Shown here in pieces: positions 23,238 to 33,274 of a DNA stretch of 64,000 bases. The notes beneath the pieces were generated by a model. It was not told where the DNA came from, searched no databases, and saw only the letters and a list, made by a program, of their open reading frames with translations. The position numbers were made by a program, and so were the translations under genes. How positions within the stretch are numbered: the stretch's first letter is position 1; every line of letters begins with the position of its first letter. The stretch covers positions 62,001 to 126,000 of the forward strand of contig JAGIBL010000004.1 of the NCBI GenBank assembly GCA_017744365.1, written 5' to 3'. Source of the stretch: Nocardioidaceae bacterium. GTDB lineage: Bacteria > Actinomycetota > Actinomycetes > Propionibacteriales > Nocardioidaceae.

Positions 23238-25912
23238 GCCTGCTCGCGTCGCTGCGGGCCGCCGGGCTCGAGGCCGACGACTCCACGCTCGTCCGCTCGC
23301 TCTACGCCAGCGACGCCTCGCTCTACCGGATCGAGCCACGGGCCGTCGTGCGTCCGCGGCACGAGGAGGACGTCCTCGCCGCGCTCGCCGTCGCGCGCTC
23401 GGAGGGCGTGCCGGTCACGATGCGCGGCGCCGGCACCTCGATCGCCGGCAACGCGGTCGGACCGGGCATCGTGCTCGACACCAGCCGCCACTACAACGCC
23501 CTGCTCGCCCTCGACGCCGAGGCGCGCACCGCGACCGTCCAGCCGGGGATCGTGCACGCCGCCCTGCAGCGGTCCGCGCACGCCGCCGGGCTGCGGTTCG
23601 GACCGGACCCGTCCACGCACACCCGCTGCACGATCGGCGGGATGATCGGCAACAACGCGTGCGGGTCCCGGGCGCTGGCCTACGGCCGTACGTCGGACAA
23701 CGTGATGGGCCTGCGGGTGGCGCTGGCCGACGGCACCGTGCTGGACACCGGTGCCGCTCCGCCCGCGGCACTGACCGCGCTGGTGGACGCCGATCTCGCG
23801 CTGGCCCGTACCGAGTTCGGCCGGTTCTCCCGGCAGGGCTCGGGCTACGCGGTCGACCAGCTGCTTCCGGAGAACGGCCGCCGGTTCGACCGGTTCCTGG
23901 TCGGCTCGGAGGGCACCCTCGCGGTCGTCCTCGACGCCACCGTCCGGCTGGTGGAGGATCCGCCGTTCCGCGCGCTGGCCGTGCTCGGCTTCGCCTCGAT
24001 GGCCGACGCCGCGGACGCGGTGCCGGCGCTGCTCGTCTCGACGTCCGGCGGCCTGACCGCGCTCGAGGGCCTCGACCAGCGGATCACCTCGCTGGTGCCC
24101 GGCGCCCCCGCACTGCCGGCGGGCGGCGGCTGGCTGTTCGCCGAGGTCTCCGGGACCTCCCTGGCCGAGGCGACCGCGGCGGCGCAGGCGGTCGTGGCCT
24201 CGGCCGGCGTGCCGGGCCAGGTCATCACCGACCCCGGCGAGCAGGCCGCACTCTGGCGGATCCGCGAGGACGGCGCCGGGCTGGCCGCCCGCTCGCTGAG
24301 CCGGCCCGCTCACTCCGGGTGGGAGGACGCCGCGGTCCCGCCGGACCGGCTCGGCGACTACCTGCGCGACTTCGACGGGCTGCTGCGCGACGCCGGTCTC
24401 GACGGGGTGCCCTACGGCCACTTCGGCGACGGCTGCGTGCACGTGCGCATCGACTTCGAGCTGACCGACGAGGGCGGCCGGCGGCGCTACCGCGAGTTCG
24501 TCGAGGCCGGGGCGGACCTGGTGGCGTCGTACGGGGGCTCGATGAGCGGCGAGCACGGCGATGGTCGCGCCCGCTCCGCGCTGCTGCCCCGGATGTACTC
24601 GCCCGAGGCGATCGCCCTGATGGGCCGGATCAAGCACGCCCTCGACCCCGGCGACCTGCTCAACCCCGGCGTGCTGGTCGCGCCGGACCCGCTGGACGCC
24701 TCGATCCGGCTGGCGGCGCCGCCGGCCGGCCCGCTGGCGGCGCTGTTCGGAGATGCACACCGGTGCACCGGCGTCGGCAAGTGCCGCGCGGACAACACCG
24801 GGAGCGGCGGCGTGATGTGCCCGTCGTACCAGGCCACGAAGGAGGAGAAGGACTCCACCCGCGGCCGGGCCCGGGTGCTCCAGGACGTGACCACCGGACG
24901 GCTGCCCGTCACCGACGCCGCCGTCACCGACGCCCTCGACCTCTGCCTGGCGTGCAAGGGCTGCGCGCACGACTGCCCCACGGGCGTGGACATGGCGACG
25001 TACAAGGCGCAGGTGCTGGACGCGAAGTACGCCGGCAGGCGCCGCCCGGCCAGCCACTACGCGCTCGGCCGGCTTCCCGACCTGGTGCGCCGGGTGCCGG
25101 CCCGGCTGGCCAACCTCGGGCTCGCGCTCGGGCCGCTGGCGACGGCCGCTGCCGGGATCGACCGGCGCCGCTCGCTGCCAAGGCTGGCCAGCCGGCCGCT
25201 GCGCCGGCGCGGGATCGCCTCGGCACCGTCGCCGGACGTGGTCATCTGGGTGGACACCTTCAGCGACAGCTTCACCCCCGAGGTGGTCGAGGCCGCGATC
25301 GCCGTGCTCGAGGGCGCGGGCCAGCGGGTCGGCGTGCACCTCAACGACGCCTGCTGCGGCCTGACCCGGATCTCGACCGGGCAGCTCGACGCGGCCCGGG
25401 CCACCCTGACCAAGGCGCTCGACGGCATCGGGGCCATCGACGCCCCGGTCGTCGCGCTCGAGCCCTCCTGCCTGGCGGTGCTGCGCGAGGACGCCGGCTG
25501 GCTGCTGGACCGGAGCGCACCGGTGCGCACCCTCGCCGAGCACCTGGAGACCCTCGGCTACACCCCGCCCGACCTGACCGGGACCACCCTGGTGGTGCAG
25601 CCGCACTGCCACCACACCTCGGTGCTGGGCTGGGAGGCCGACGAGCGGCTGCTCCGTCGTACCGGCGCCACCCTCACCCGGGTGGGCGGCTGTTGCGGGA
25701 TGGCCGGCAACTTCGGGATGGAGCGGGGCCACTACGAGGTCTCGGTCGCGGTCGCCGAGCACGCGCTGCTGCCCGCCGTCCGGGAAGCCGGCCCGGACGC
25801 GATCGTGGTCGCCGACGGCTTCTCCTGCCGCACTCAGCTCGACGACCTCGCGGGCGTCCGGGCGCTGCACCTCGCGCAACTCCTGTCCCGAGTTTCACGT
25901 GGTACCAAGTGA
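23234..25912 (+). CDS. FAD/4Fe-4S oxidoreductase, probable D-2-hydroxyglutarate dehydrogenase
   Basis: The product of 892 residues has three parts. An FAD-binding domain comes first (about 35-220, with RGAGTSIAGNAVG and IGGMIGNNACGSRAL). The FAD-linked oxidase C-terminal domain ends near residue 480 (SGEHGDGRARSALLPRMY). An iron-sulfur module follows, with CTGVGKC, MCPSYQATKEEKDSTRGRA, CLACKGCAHDCPTGVDM and two cysteine-rich CCG-type segments (NDACCG and GGCCGMAGNFG). This is the architecture of E. coli YdiJ, a D-2-hydroxyglutarate dehydrogenase; D-lactate dehydrogenase is the main alternative. GTG at 23234 overlaps the HOT stop. Its stop codon lies in a 20-base palindrome and overlaps the convergent SGNH gene by 18 bases. 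Confidence 0.88.
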   Translation: MSLLASLRAAGLEADDSTLVRSLYASDASLYRIEPRAVVRPRHEEDVLAALAVARSEGVPVTMRGAGTSIAGNAVGPGIVLDTSRHYNALLALDAEARTATVQPGIVHAALQRSAHAAGLRFGPDPSTHTRCTIGGMIGNNACGSRALAYGRTSDNVMGLRVALADGTVLDTGAAPPAALTALVDADLALARTEFGRFSRQGSGYAVDQLLPENGRRFDRFLVGSEGTLAVVLDATVRLVEDPPFRALAVLGFASMADAADAVPALLVSTSGGLTALEGLDQRITSLVPGAPALPAGGGWLFAEVSGTSLAEATAAAQAVVASAGVPGQVITDPGEQAALWRIREDGAGLAARSLSRPAHSGWEDAAVPPDRLGDYLRDFDGLLRDAGLDGVPYGHFGDGCVHVRIDFELTDEGGRRRYREFVEAGADLVASYGGSMSGEHGDGRARSALLPRMYSPEAIALMGRIKHALDPGDLLNPGVLVAPDPLDASIRLAAPPAGPLAALFGDAHRCTGVGKCRADNTGSGGVMCPSYQATKEEKDSTRGRARVLQDVTTGRLPVTDAAVTDALDLCLACKGCAHDCPTGVDMATYKAQVLDAKYAGRRRPASHYALGRLPDLVRRVPARLANLGLALGPLATAAAGIDRRRSLPRLASRPLRRRGIASAPSPDVVIWVDTFSDSFTPEVVEAAIAVLEGAGQRVGVHLNDACCGLTRISTGQLDAARATLTKALDGIGAIDAPVVALEPSCLAVLREDAGWLLDRSAPVRTLAEHLETLGYTPPDLTGTTLVVQPHCHHTSVLGWEADERLLRRTGATLTRVGGCCGMAGNFGMERGHYEVSVAVAEHALLPAVREAGPDAIVVADGFSCRTQLDDLAGVRALHLAQLLSRVSRGTK

Positions 25913-25913
25913 A
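25894..25913. repeat. 20-base near-perfect palindrome holding two opposing stop codons
   Basis: TTCACGTGGTACCAAGTGAA is self-complementary at nine of ten pairs (mismatch at 25899/25908). It contains the TGA of the plus-strand dehydrogenase (25910-25912) and the TGA of the minus-strand SGNH gene (25895-25897). It may be a bidirectional end signal, a protein site or chance; no T-tract follows. Confidence 0.6.
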
Positions 25914-26698
25914 CTTGCGCGCGCCAGGCGCTTCATCCCCTCCGCCGGCCTGATCGGCTCGGGCCACCTCGCGGTCAGGTGGCCGCCGATCGGCTGTCGG
26001 CGCCAGCGGCGGCCGAGCATCGGGCGCACCCAGCCGTCCCACCAGTCCCACTCCTCGGCCAGCCGGTCGCGCCAGCCCAGGGCCGGCACGTCGCCGAGGT
26101 CGCGCAGGGTGATGGTGTGGTCGACCTGGAGGGTCTGCAGCACCGCGGCGGCCAGGAACCGGTGCCCGTGCCGGGACATGTGCAGCCGGTCGGGCTCCCA
26201 CATCCGGGGGTGCGTGTAGGCGCGCATCGCCCAGTGGTCGACCAGCAGCGCGCCGTGCTCCTGGGCGACCTGGCGGACCCGGCGGTTGAACTGGTTGTTG
26301 CGCAGCCGCAGCGGCTCCGGCAGCGGCGAGAGCCGCAGGTCGTACGACGTGAACAGCAGCACCCGGGCGCCGCTGGCGGCCAGCTTGGCGACCGCGGCCT
26401 CGTACCGGGCGAGCACGTCGGCCATGTCGATGCGGACCTGGAGGATGTCGTTGCCGCCGGCGAAGAAGGAGACCAGCGTCGGGTCCAGCGCGAGCGCCGC
26501 GTCCAGCTGGTGCTCGACCACGTCGTCGAGCACCCGGCTGCGCAGCGCGAGGTTGGCGTACTCGGTCCCCGGGTCGGTCTTGGCCAGCTGGTTGGCGACC
26601 CGGTCGGCCCAGCCGCGCACGCCGTTGGGGTAGCGCTCGTCCCAGTCGCCGACGCCCTCGGTGAAGGAGTCGCCGATCGCCACGAAGCGCGTCGTCAC
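25895..26698 (-). CDS. SGNH/GDSL-type hydrolase
   Basis: The 267-residue protein begins almost directly with the block I motif AIGDSFTEGVGD (Ser11) and carries FFAGGNDIL (block III) and DRLHMSRHGHRF (block V, Asp and His). These are the catalytic elements of SGNH esterases and lipases. No signal peptide is seen with this start, so it should be cytoplasmic. GTG at 26698 is chosen because the family motif starts eight residues in, and GACCCT lies seven bases upstream on this strand. A longer frame to 26899 has no family match. It is convergent with the dehydrogenase and divergent from rpsL. The substrate is unknown. Confidence 0.86.
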   Translation of the reverse strand: MTTRFVAIGDSFTEGVGDWDERYPNGVRGWADRVANQLAKTDPGTEYANLALRSRVLDDVVEHQLDAALALDPTLVSFFAGGNDILQVRIDMADVLARYEAAVAKLAASGARVLLFTSYDLRLSPLPEPLRLRNNQFNRRVRQVAQEHGALLVDHWAMRAYTHPRMWEPDRLHMSRHGHRFLAAAVLQTLQVDHTITLRDLGDVPALGWRDRLAEEWDWWDGWVRPMLGRRWRRQPIGGHLTARWPEPIRPAEGMKRLARASSLGTT

Positions 26699-26773
26699 GG
26701 GGGACAGGGTCCGTGGCCGCGGGGTCCGGGCGGCGAACACCGCGTGAACGTCGTACGGCGGGGCGCATCCGTT

Positions 26774-26802
26774 TTGACCGCGCATCGGGCACCCGGTAAT
26801 CT
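26774..26802 (+). promoter_or_regulatory. str operon (rpsL) promoter
   Basis: TTGACC (26774-26779), 17 bases, then TAATCT (26797-26802) is close to the sigma-A consensus. It predicts a transcript start near 26809 and a leader of about 130 bases before rpsL. This is the best-matching vegetative promoter in the window, as expected for a highly expressed operon. Confidence 0.85.
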
Positions 26803-26888
26803 CAATCCTTGTGTCTGGGGCCACCCAGGCCTGTCTGCGTGCCCGCACGGCTGCGCATTCGTAAAGCACCACGCACAGCATCACCACC

Positions 26889-26911
26889 GTGCCCGGCAAC
26901 GTGCCGGGTAC
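26889..26911 (+). promoter_or_regulatory. hairpin in the rpsL leader
   Basis: CCCGGCA (26892-26898) pairs with TGCCGGG (26902-26908) around a three-base loop. The stem extends to about ten pairs (26889-26911) with one G-U. It lies about 14 bases before the Shine-Dalgarno GAAAGGGA, so it could act in leader regulation of the str operon. Function is not known. Confidence 0.5.
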
Positions 26912-26940
26912 TGAGAGTAGACAAGAAAGGGAACCACCAG

Positions 26941-27315
26941 GTGCCCACCATTCAGCAGCTGGTCCGCAAGGGCCGCCAGGACAAGGTGTCGAAGAACAAG
27001 ACGCCTGCCCTGAAGGGTTCGCCCCAGCGACGCGGCGTCTGCACGCGCGTCTACACCACCACCCCGAAGAAGCCGAACTCCGCTCTGCGCAAGGTCGCCC
27101 GTGTGCGCCTGTCCAGCGGCGTCGAGGTCACCGCTTACATCCCGGGTGTCGGTCACAACCTCCAGGAGCACTCGATCGTGCTCGTCCGCGGCGGCCGTGT
27201 GAAGGACCTTCCCGGTGTCCGCTACAAGATCATCCGCGGCACGCTCGACACCCAGGGCGTGAAGAACCGCAAGCAGGCGCGCAGCCGCTACGGCGCGAAG
27301 AAGGAGAAGAGCTGA
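26941..27315 (+). CDS. rpsL: 30S ribosomal protein S12
   Basis: The product is 124 residues, the standard length, from GTG at 26941 after GAAAGGGA. S12 lies at the decoding centre. Lys43 (in [12 protein letters not shown]) and Lys88 (in [11 protein letters not shown]) are the wild-type residues whose mutation gives streptomycin resistance, so the ribosome is predicted to be sensitive. It is the first gene of the str operon rpsL-rpsG-fusA-tuf. The longer frame from 26809 runs through the leader and is not supported. Confidence 0.99.
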   Translation: MPTIQQLVRKGRQDKVSKNKTPALKGSPQRRGVCTRVYTTTPKKPNSALRKVARVRLSSGVEVTAYIPGVGHNLQEHSIVLVRGGRVKDLPGVRYKIIRGTLDTQGVKNRKQARSRYGAKKEKS

Positions 27316-27390
27316 TATGCCGCGTTCAGCAGAGTCCGCTCCCCGCTCCTCCAGCCTTCCGGCTGACAACCGCAAGCAGGTGAACCTCTA

Positions 27391-27861
27391 ATGCCGCGCA
27401 AGGGTCCCGCTCCCAAGCGTCCGATCGTCGTCGACCCGGTCTACGGCTCGCCGATCGTCACCCAGCTTGTCTCCAAGGTCCTCCAGGACGGCAAGAAGCA
27501 GGTCGCTCAGCGCATCGTCTACTCGGCGCTCGAGGGCACTCGCGAGAAGACCGGCACCGACCCGGTGGTCACGCTCAAGCGTGCGCTGGACAACGTGAAG
27601 CCGGCCATCGAGGTCAAGTCCCGCCGCGTCGGCGGCGCGACGTACCAGGTCCCGATCGAGGTCAAGGGCACCCGCGGCACCACGCTCGCGCTGCGCTGGC
27701 TGGTCGGCTACGCCCAGGAGCGTCGCGAGAAGACCATGGCCGAGCGGCTGATGAACGAGATCCTCGACGCGAGCAACGGCCTCGGTGCCGCGGTGAAGAA
27801 GCGCGAGGACACCCACAAGATGGCCGAGTCCAACAAGGCCTTCGCCCACTACCGCTGGTGA
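27391..27861 (+). CDS. rpsG: 30S ribosomal protein S7
   Basis: This 156-residue protein is full length and begins [12 protein letters not shown]7 nucleates assembly of the 30S head by binding 16S rRNA and contacts the E-site tRNA. It follows rpsL by 75 bases and precedes fusA by 74 bases, the usual str operon order. In E. coli S7 represses this operon through the rpsL-rpsG spacer; no matching structure was evident here. A strong hairpin follows the stop. Confidence 0.99.
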   Translation: MPRKGPAPKRPIVVDPVYGSPIVTQLVSKVLQDGKKQVAQRIVYSALEGTREKTGTDPVVTLKRALDNVKPAIEVKSRRVGGATYQVPIEVKGTRGTTLALRWLVGYAQERREKTMAERLMNEILDASNGLGAAVKKREDTHKMAESNKAFAHYRW

Positions 27862-27869
27862 CCTCCGGC

Positions 27870-27895
27870 GCCGGCCGCTCCACCTGGCGGCCGGC
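27870..27895 (+). promoter_or_regulatory. GC-rich hairpin between rpsG and fusA
   Basis: GCCGGCCGC (27870-27878) pairs perfectly with GCGGCCGGC (27887-27895) around an eight-base loop. It starts nine bases after the rpsG stop and has no T-tract. It may be a processing site, stability element or partial terminator that sets the ratio of S7 to EF-G. Confidence 0.55.
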
Positions 27896-27935
27896 CGCCG
27901 AGCACCCCACGACTTTCTAAGGAACGCTGACAACA

Positions 27936-30050
27936 GTGGCTGTCGACATCACCACGGACCTCACCCGGGTCCGCAACATCGGCATCATGGCGCACATCGA
28001 CGCCGGCAAGACCACCACCACCGAGCGCATCCTCTTCTACACCGGCATCACCTACAAGATCGGTGAGGTCCACGAGGGCGCGGCCACGATGGACTGGATG
28101 GAGCAGGAGCAGGAGCGGGGGATCACCATCACCTCCGCCGCCACCACCTGCTGGTGGAAGGACCACCAGATCAACATCATCGACACCCCCGGGCACGTCG
28201 ACTTCACCGCCGAGGTGGAGCGCTCGCTCCGCGTCCTCGACGGCGCGGTCGCGGTGTACGACGGTGTTGCCGGTGTCGAGCCGCAGACCATGACCGTGTG
28301 GCGCCAGGCCAACAAGTACGCCGTGCCGCGGATGTGCTTCGTGAACAAGCTGGACCGCACCGGCGCTGACTTCTTCCGCTGCGTCGACATGATGGTCGAG
28401 CGCCTCAACGCCACTCCGCTGGTCCTCCAGCTCCCGATCGGTGCCGAGGCGGACTTCCTCGGTGTCATCGACCTGGTCGGCATGCGCGCGCTCACCTGGC
28501 GCGGCGAGACCAAGATGGGCGAGGACTACGAGGTCGAGGAGATCCCGGCCGAGCTGCAGGCGCAGGCCGAGGAGTACCGCGAGAAGCTCGTGGAGACCCT
28601 GGCCGAGGCCGATGACGAGATCATGGAGGTCTACCTCGAGGACGGCGACACCTTCGACGTCGACACCCTCGAGGCCGCCATCCGTCGCGCGACCCTGGCC
28701 GACAAGCTCAACCCGGTCCTGTGCGGCACCGCGTTCAAGAACAAGGGCGTGCAGCCGCTTCTCGACGCGGTCGTGAAGTACCTGCCGTCGCCGCTGGACA
28801 TCGACGCCATCGTCGGTCACGCCCAGGGCAACGAGGAGGTCGAGGTCACCCGGCAGCCGAGCGACTCCGAGCCGTTCTCCGGCCTGGCGTACAAGATCGC
28901 CGCGGACCCGCACCTGGGCCGGCTGACCTACGTGCGCGTCTACTCCGGCAAGCTCGAGGCGGGCGGCACCTACCTGAACTCGGTGACCGGCCGCAAGGAG
29001 CGGATCGGCAAGGTCTACCAGATGCATGCCAACAAGCGTGAGGAGATCTCCTCGGTCGGCGCCGGCCAGATCGTCGCCGTGATGGGCCTCAAGGACACCA
29101 AGACCGGCCACACCCTGTGCGACCCGTCGAACCCGGTGGTCCTGGAGTCGATGACCTTCCCGGCCCCGGTGATCGAGGTCGCCATCGAGCCCAAGACCAA
29201 GGGTGACCAGGAGAAGCTGAGCACCGCGATCCAGCGGCTCTCGGACGAGGACCCGACCTTCACCGTCAAGGCGGACGAGGAGACCGGCCAGACCATCATC
29301 GCCGGCATGGGCGAGCTCCACCTGGAGATCCTGGTCGACCGGATGAAGCGCGAGTTCCGCGTCGAGGCCACCGTCGGCAAGCCGCAGGTCGCCTACCGCG
29401 AGACCATCCGCAAGAAGGTCGAGAAGCACTCCTACACGCACAAGAAGCAGACCGGTGGTTCCGGCCAGTTCGCGAAGGTGCTCATCAGCATCGAGCCGAA
29501 CATCGACCCCGAGACCGGGGCCGGCGCCGGCTACGAGTTCGCGAACAACGTCACCGGCGGTCGCGTGCCGAAGGAGTACATCCCCTCGGTCGACCAGGGC
29601 GCCCAGGAGGCGATGGAGTTCGGCGTGCTCGCCGGCTACCCGATGGTCGACGTGAAGGTCTCGCTGGAGGACGGCGCCTACCACGACGTCGACTCCTCCG
29701 AGCTCGCGTTCAAGATCGCCGGCAACCAGGCCTTCAAGGAGGCCGCCCGGATGGCCAAGCCCGTCCTGCTGGAGCCGATGTTCGCGGTCGAGGTCGTCAC
29801 CCCGGAGAACTTCCTGGGCACGGTCATCGGCGACATCAACTCCCGCCGCGGTCAGATCTCCGCGCAGGAGGAGCGTCACGGCGACATGGTGGTCTCGGCC
29901 CTCGTGCCGCTCTCGGAGATGTTCGGGTACGTTGGTGACCTGCGGTCCAAGACCTCGGGCCAGGCGTCGTACTCGATGGAGTTTGACTCGTACGCCGAGG
30001 TTCCCACGAACGTCGCCGACGAGATCATCAAGAAGGTCCGCGGCGAGTAG
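27936..30050 (+). CDS. fusA: elongation factor G
   Basis: The product is 704 residues, the family length. The GTPase domain shows [16 protein letters not shown] (P-loop), the DTPGHVDFT switch II motif and [10 protein letters not shown] for guanine recognition. Domain IV contains [22 protein letters not shown] and the tip loop [18 protein letters not shown] drives ribosome translocation and, with RRF, recycling. GTG at 27936 follows AAGGA (27919-27923). No second EF-G gene is in the window. Confidence 0.99.
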   Translation: MAVDITTDLTRVRNIGIMAHIDAGKTTTTERILFYTGITYKIGEVHEGAATMDWMEQEQERGITITSAATTCWWKDHQINIIDTPGHVDFTAEVERSLRVLDGAVAVYDGVAGVEPQTMTVWRQANKYAVPRMCFVNKLDRTGADFFRCVDMMVERLNATPLVLQLPIGAEADFLGVIDLVGMRALTWRGETKMGEDYEVEEIPAELQAQAEEYREKLVETLAEADDEIMEVYLEDGDTFDVDTLEAAIRRATLADKLNPVLCGTAFKNKGVQPLLDAVVKYLPSPLDIDAIVGHAQGNEEVEVTRQPSDSEPFSGLAYKIAADPHLGRLTYVRVYSGKLEAGGTYLNSVTGRKERIGKVYQMHANKREEISSVGAGQIVAVMGLKDTKTGHTLCDPSNPVVLESMTFPAPVIEVAIEPKTKGDQEKLSTAIQRLSDEDPTFTVKADEETGQTIIAGMGELHLEILVDRMKREFRVEATVGKPQVAYRETIRKKVEKHSYTHKKQTGGSGQFAKVLISIEPNIDPETGAGAGYEFANNVTGGRVPKEYIPSVDQGAQEAMEFGVLAGYPMVDVKVSLEDGAYHDVDSSELAFKIAGNQAFKEAARMAKPVLLEPMFAVEVVTPENFLGTVIGDINSRRGQISAQEERHGDMVVSALVPLSEMFGYVGDLRSKTSGQASYSMEFDSYAEVPTNVADEIIKKVRGE

Positions 30051-30119
30051 TTCGCAACGGCCCTCGGCAGCACAACCGTTTTCACACGAGTCAAGAAATA
30101 ACAACAGGAGGAGCCAGAA

Positions 30120-31313
<1,194 letters not shown>

Positions 31314-31339
31314 GCTTGCTGATCTGACTGCTTGAGGGG

Positions 31340-31369
31340 AAGGCCCCGGAGCTTCGGCTCCGGGGCCTT
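31340..31369 (+). terminator. str operon terminator
   Basis: AGGCCCCGGAGC (31341-31352) and GCTCCGGGGCCT (31357-31368) form a perfect 12-base-pair stem with a TTCG loop, extended by an A-T pair. TTTCGCCTTT follows. This is a textbook intrinsic terminator 27 bases after tuf. Confidence 0.93.
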
Positions 31370-31394
31370 TCGCCTTTCCGTACGGCGTGCGAAG

Positions 31395-31430
31395 TTGTCC
31401 ACAGGGCCGGGATCGAGGAAGTTCTCCACA
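31395..31430 (+). other. two DnaA-box-like sequences
   Basis: TTGTCCACA (31395-31403) is identical to the preferred DnaA box of high-GC actinobacteria. TTCTCCACA (31422-31430) differs at one base, in the same orientation 27 bases on. They lie between the tuf terminator and a small coiled-coil gene. Two boxes are too few for an origin, and the region is not A/T-rich, so they may titrate DnaA or regulate the downstream gene, or be chance. Confidence 0.45.
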
Positions 31431-31483
31431 GAGTTCAGGGCTCGAACCACCGTCGGCCGCAGGGGAGACGTAGCGTGGTCCGC

Positions 31484-31807
31484 ATGTCGTCAGCACCACT
31501 CGAACGTCGCGTCTACAACCTCGAGAACGAGGTCGTGGCGATCTACGACCAGCTCTCGGAACACAAGACCATCCTCGTCGAGCACGGGCAGCGGCTGGAC
31601 GGGATCGACGGTCGGCTGGACGGGATCGACGGTCGGCTGGACGGGATCGATCGGCGTCTCGACGGCCTGACCACGCAGATGGACGTGCTGGTCGAGGCCG
31701 TGAGCCGCCACGACGATCGGTTCGACGCGATGGACGCGAAGTTCGAGGGCAGGTTCGACGTGATGGACGCCAAGCTGGACCGGCTCCTCGACCAACGAGG
31801 CTCCTAG
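31484..31807 (+). CDS. small coiled-coil protein with heptad repeats
   Basis: The product of 107 residues is almost wholly a predicted coiled coil, with RLDGIDG repeated in tandem near residues 37-64 and the later variant [11 protein letters not shown]. No enzymatic motif or signal is seen. ATG at 31484 has TAGCGT seven bases upstream, the leaderless pattern. GTG at 31475 with AGGGGAG before it (31461-31467) is an alternative that adds three residues. Its TAG shares the bases CTAG with the stop of the convergent SGNH gene. It may be a structural or partner protein; function is unknown. Confidence 0.72.
   Translation: MSSAPLERRVYNLENEVVAIYDQLSEHKTILVEHGQRLDGIDGRLDGIDGRLDGIDRRLDGLTTQMDVLVEAVSRHDDRFDAMDAKFEGRFDVMDAKLDRLLDQRGS
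31592..31651 (+). repeat. 21-base tandem repeat inside the coiled-coil gene
   Basis: Two identical 21-base units (31592-31612 and 31613-31633) and most of a third encode the heptad RLDGIDG. Exact DNA identity, not only protein similarity, points to recent slippage and possible copy-number variation between strains. Confidence 0.8.
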
Positions 31808-32481
31808 CCCAGCCCCTCCACCCGCGCCGCCACCAGATCCCCGAACGCCCGGTGCCCCTGCGGGGTCAGGTGCAGCCCGTCGGCGAGGTAGGAGAGCCGG
31901 GCGTCGCGCATCGACAGGTACGCCACCCCCGCCCGGCCGCACTCCGCGGCCAGCACCGCGTCGACCCGCCCCACCCGGGACGCCCGGGCCGGCGCCGCGA
32001 CCGGGCCCACGACCAGCACCCGGTGCCCCCGGAGTGCCGCCAGCACCCGGCGGATCCCCGACCGGATGTCCGACGCCGGCTGGTCGACGTCATTGAGCCC
32101 ACCCTCCACCACGACGGTCCCGGCCGCCCGCGCGGCAACCCGCACCCGGTCGGCGTACGAGACCGCGCGGCAGGGAGAGGCACCGCGGGAGAACCCGGAG
32201 CCGGAGAAGCCGAACGCGACCACCCGACCCCGCAGCCGCGAGGGCCACGACCGCGCGACGTCGGTCAGGCCGAGCCCCGCGGTGTAGGAGTCGCCGAGCA
32301 CCGCGATCCGGGGTCCGCGCCCGATCACCACGCGCTGCCGCGCCTCCGCCTCGAACGCGAACCGCGCGCACCGCTGGGCGGTGTCTCCGGACGCGCTGCC
32401 GGGCCCGAGCACGGGCACCAGCACCGCGGCCAGCACCACCGCGAGAGCGGCGAGCAGCAGCGGTTCACGTCGGAGGGTCAC
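31804..32481 (-). CDS. exported SGNH/GDSL-type hydrolase
   Basis: This 225-residue protein starts with a basic stretch and a hydrophobic segment ([22 protein letters not shown]), a signal peptide or anchor. It then shows the SGNH blocks [11 protein letters not shown] (nucleophile Ser), VEGGLNDVD and [10 protein letters not shown]. It should act at the cell surface on an ester; the substrate is unknown. GTG at 32481 fits the signal and has CACCAT six bases upstream on this strand. It overlaps the coiled-coil gene by the shared CTAG and is divergent from trmB. It is the second SGNH protein in the window and differs from the first in being exported. Confidence 0.83.
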   Translation of the reverse strand: MTLRREPLLLAALAVVLAAVLVPVLGPGSASGDTAQRCARFAFEAEARQRVVIGRGPRIAVLGDSYTAGLGLTDVARSWPSRLRGRVVAFGFSGSGFSRGASPCRAVSYADRVRVAARAAGTVVVEGGLNDVDQPASDIRSGIRRVLAALRGHRVLVVGPVAAPARASRVGRVDAVLAAECGRAGVAYLSMRDARLSYLADGLHLTPQGHRAFGDLVAARVEGLG

Positions 32482-32551
32482 GGCGTCATGGTGCGCCGGA
32501 ATCGCCCGTACCGCAGGCGATTCCGCACATCCGGGGTGAGAGAATCCGCGG

Positions 32552-33274
32552 GTGCCCGACCACCTTCCTCCCGCGCGCCCGCACCTCAAGCTGACCGAGG
32601 ACGGCCGCCGCCTGCGCGAGGTGCTCAGCTACTCCCGTCGCGGCAGCAGGTTCTCCGCCAAGCAGCAGCAGGCCTGGGACGAGCACGCCTCCTCCTGGGT
32701 GGTGCCGGAGGAGGGCGTCGACCGTCCTGGCGTGCGGATCGCCGACTGGTTCGGCCGGGAGGCACCGCTGGTCGTCGAGATCGGCTCCGGCATCGGCGAG
32801 GCGACCGCGGTGCTGGCCGCGGCCCGGCCGGAGGTGAACGTGCTCGCCTTCGAGGTCTGGCGTCCCGGTGTCGCGACCGGCCTCGGGCTCCTGGCCGAGG
32901 CCGGAGCCGAGAACGTCCGTTACCTGTCGGTGGACGCGGTCTGGTCGCTGGAGCACCTGGTGCCCGAGGACGGTCTCGCCGAGCTGTGGACCTTCTTCCC
33001 GGACCCGTGGCCGAAGAAGCGGCACCACAAGCGCCGGCTGGTCACCCCGGTCTTCGCGGCGCTGGTCGCCTCCCGGCTCGCGCCGGGTGCCGTCTGGCGG
33101 CTGGCCACCGACTGGACCGACTACGCCGAGCAGATGGTCGAGGTCCTCGACGCCGAGCCGCGCCTGCGCGGCGGGATCGTCGAGCGCTGGGACGAGCGGC
33201 CGGTGACCAAGTTCGAGCGCAGGGGCATCGCCGCCGGCCGCGCGATCACCGACCTGCGCTACACCAGGCTCTGA
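32552..33274 (+). CDS. trmB: tRNA (guanosine(46)-N7)-methyltransferase
   Basis: The product is 240 residues with the SAM-binding VVEIGSGIGEAT (about residues 73-84) and the TrmB signature FPDPWPKKRHHKRR near residue 150. It ends with a TKFERRGI segment also typical of the family. It methylates N7 of G46 in the tRNA variable loop. GTG at 32552 has GAGAAT six bases upstream, the same sequence and spacing as at menJ, which suggests a leaderless mRNA. Its 3' end overlaps the convergent metallophosphoesterase by 16 bases. Confidence 0.96.
   Translation: MPDHLPPARPHLKLTEDGRRLREVLSYSRRGSRFSAKQQQAWDEHASSWVVPEEGVDRPGVRIADWFGREAPLVVEIGSGIGEATAVLAAARPEVNVLAFEVWRPGVATGLGLLAEAGAENVRYLSVDAVWSLEHLVPEDGLAELWTFFPDPWPKKRHHKRRLVTPVFAALVASRLAPGAVWRLATDWTDYAEQMVEVLDAEPRLRGGIVERWDERPVTKFERRGIAAGRAITDLRYTRL

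Noticed and set aside
26941-27315. Streptomycin-resistance change in rpsL
   Set aside because: Lys43 and Lys88 are both present.
31314-31474. Replication origin near the DnaA-like boxes
   Set aside because: Only two boxes, no A/T-rich unwinding region and no dnaA, dnaN or gyrB nearby.
31592-31651. CRISPR-like repeats
   Set aside because: The units are contiguous with no spacers and encode a heptad inside a coding frame.
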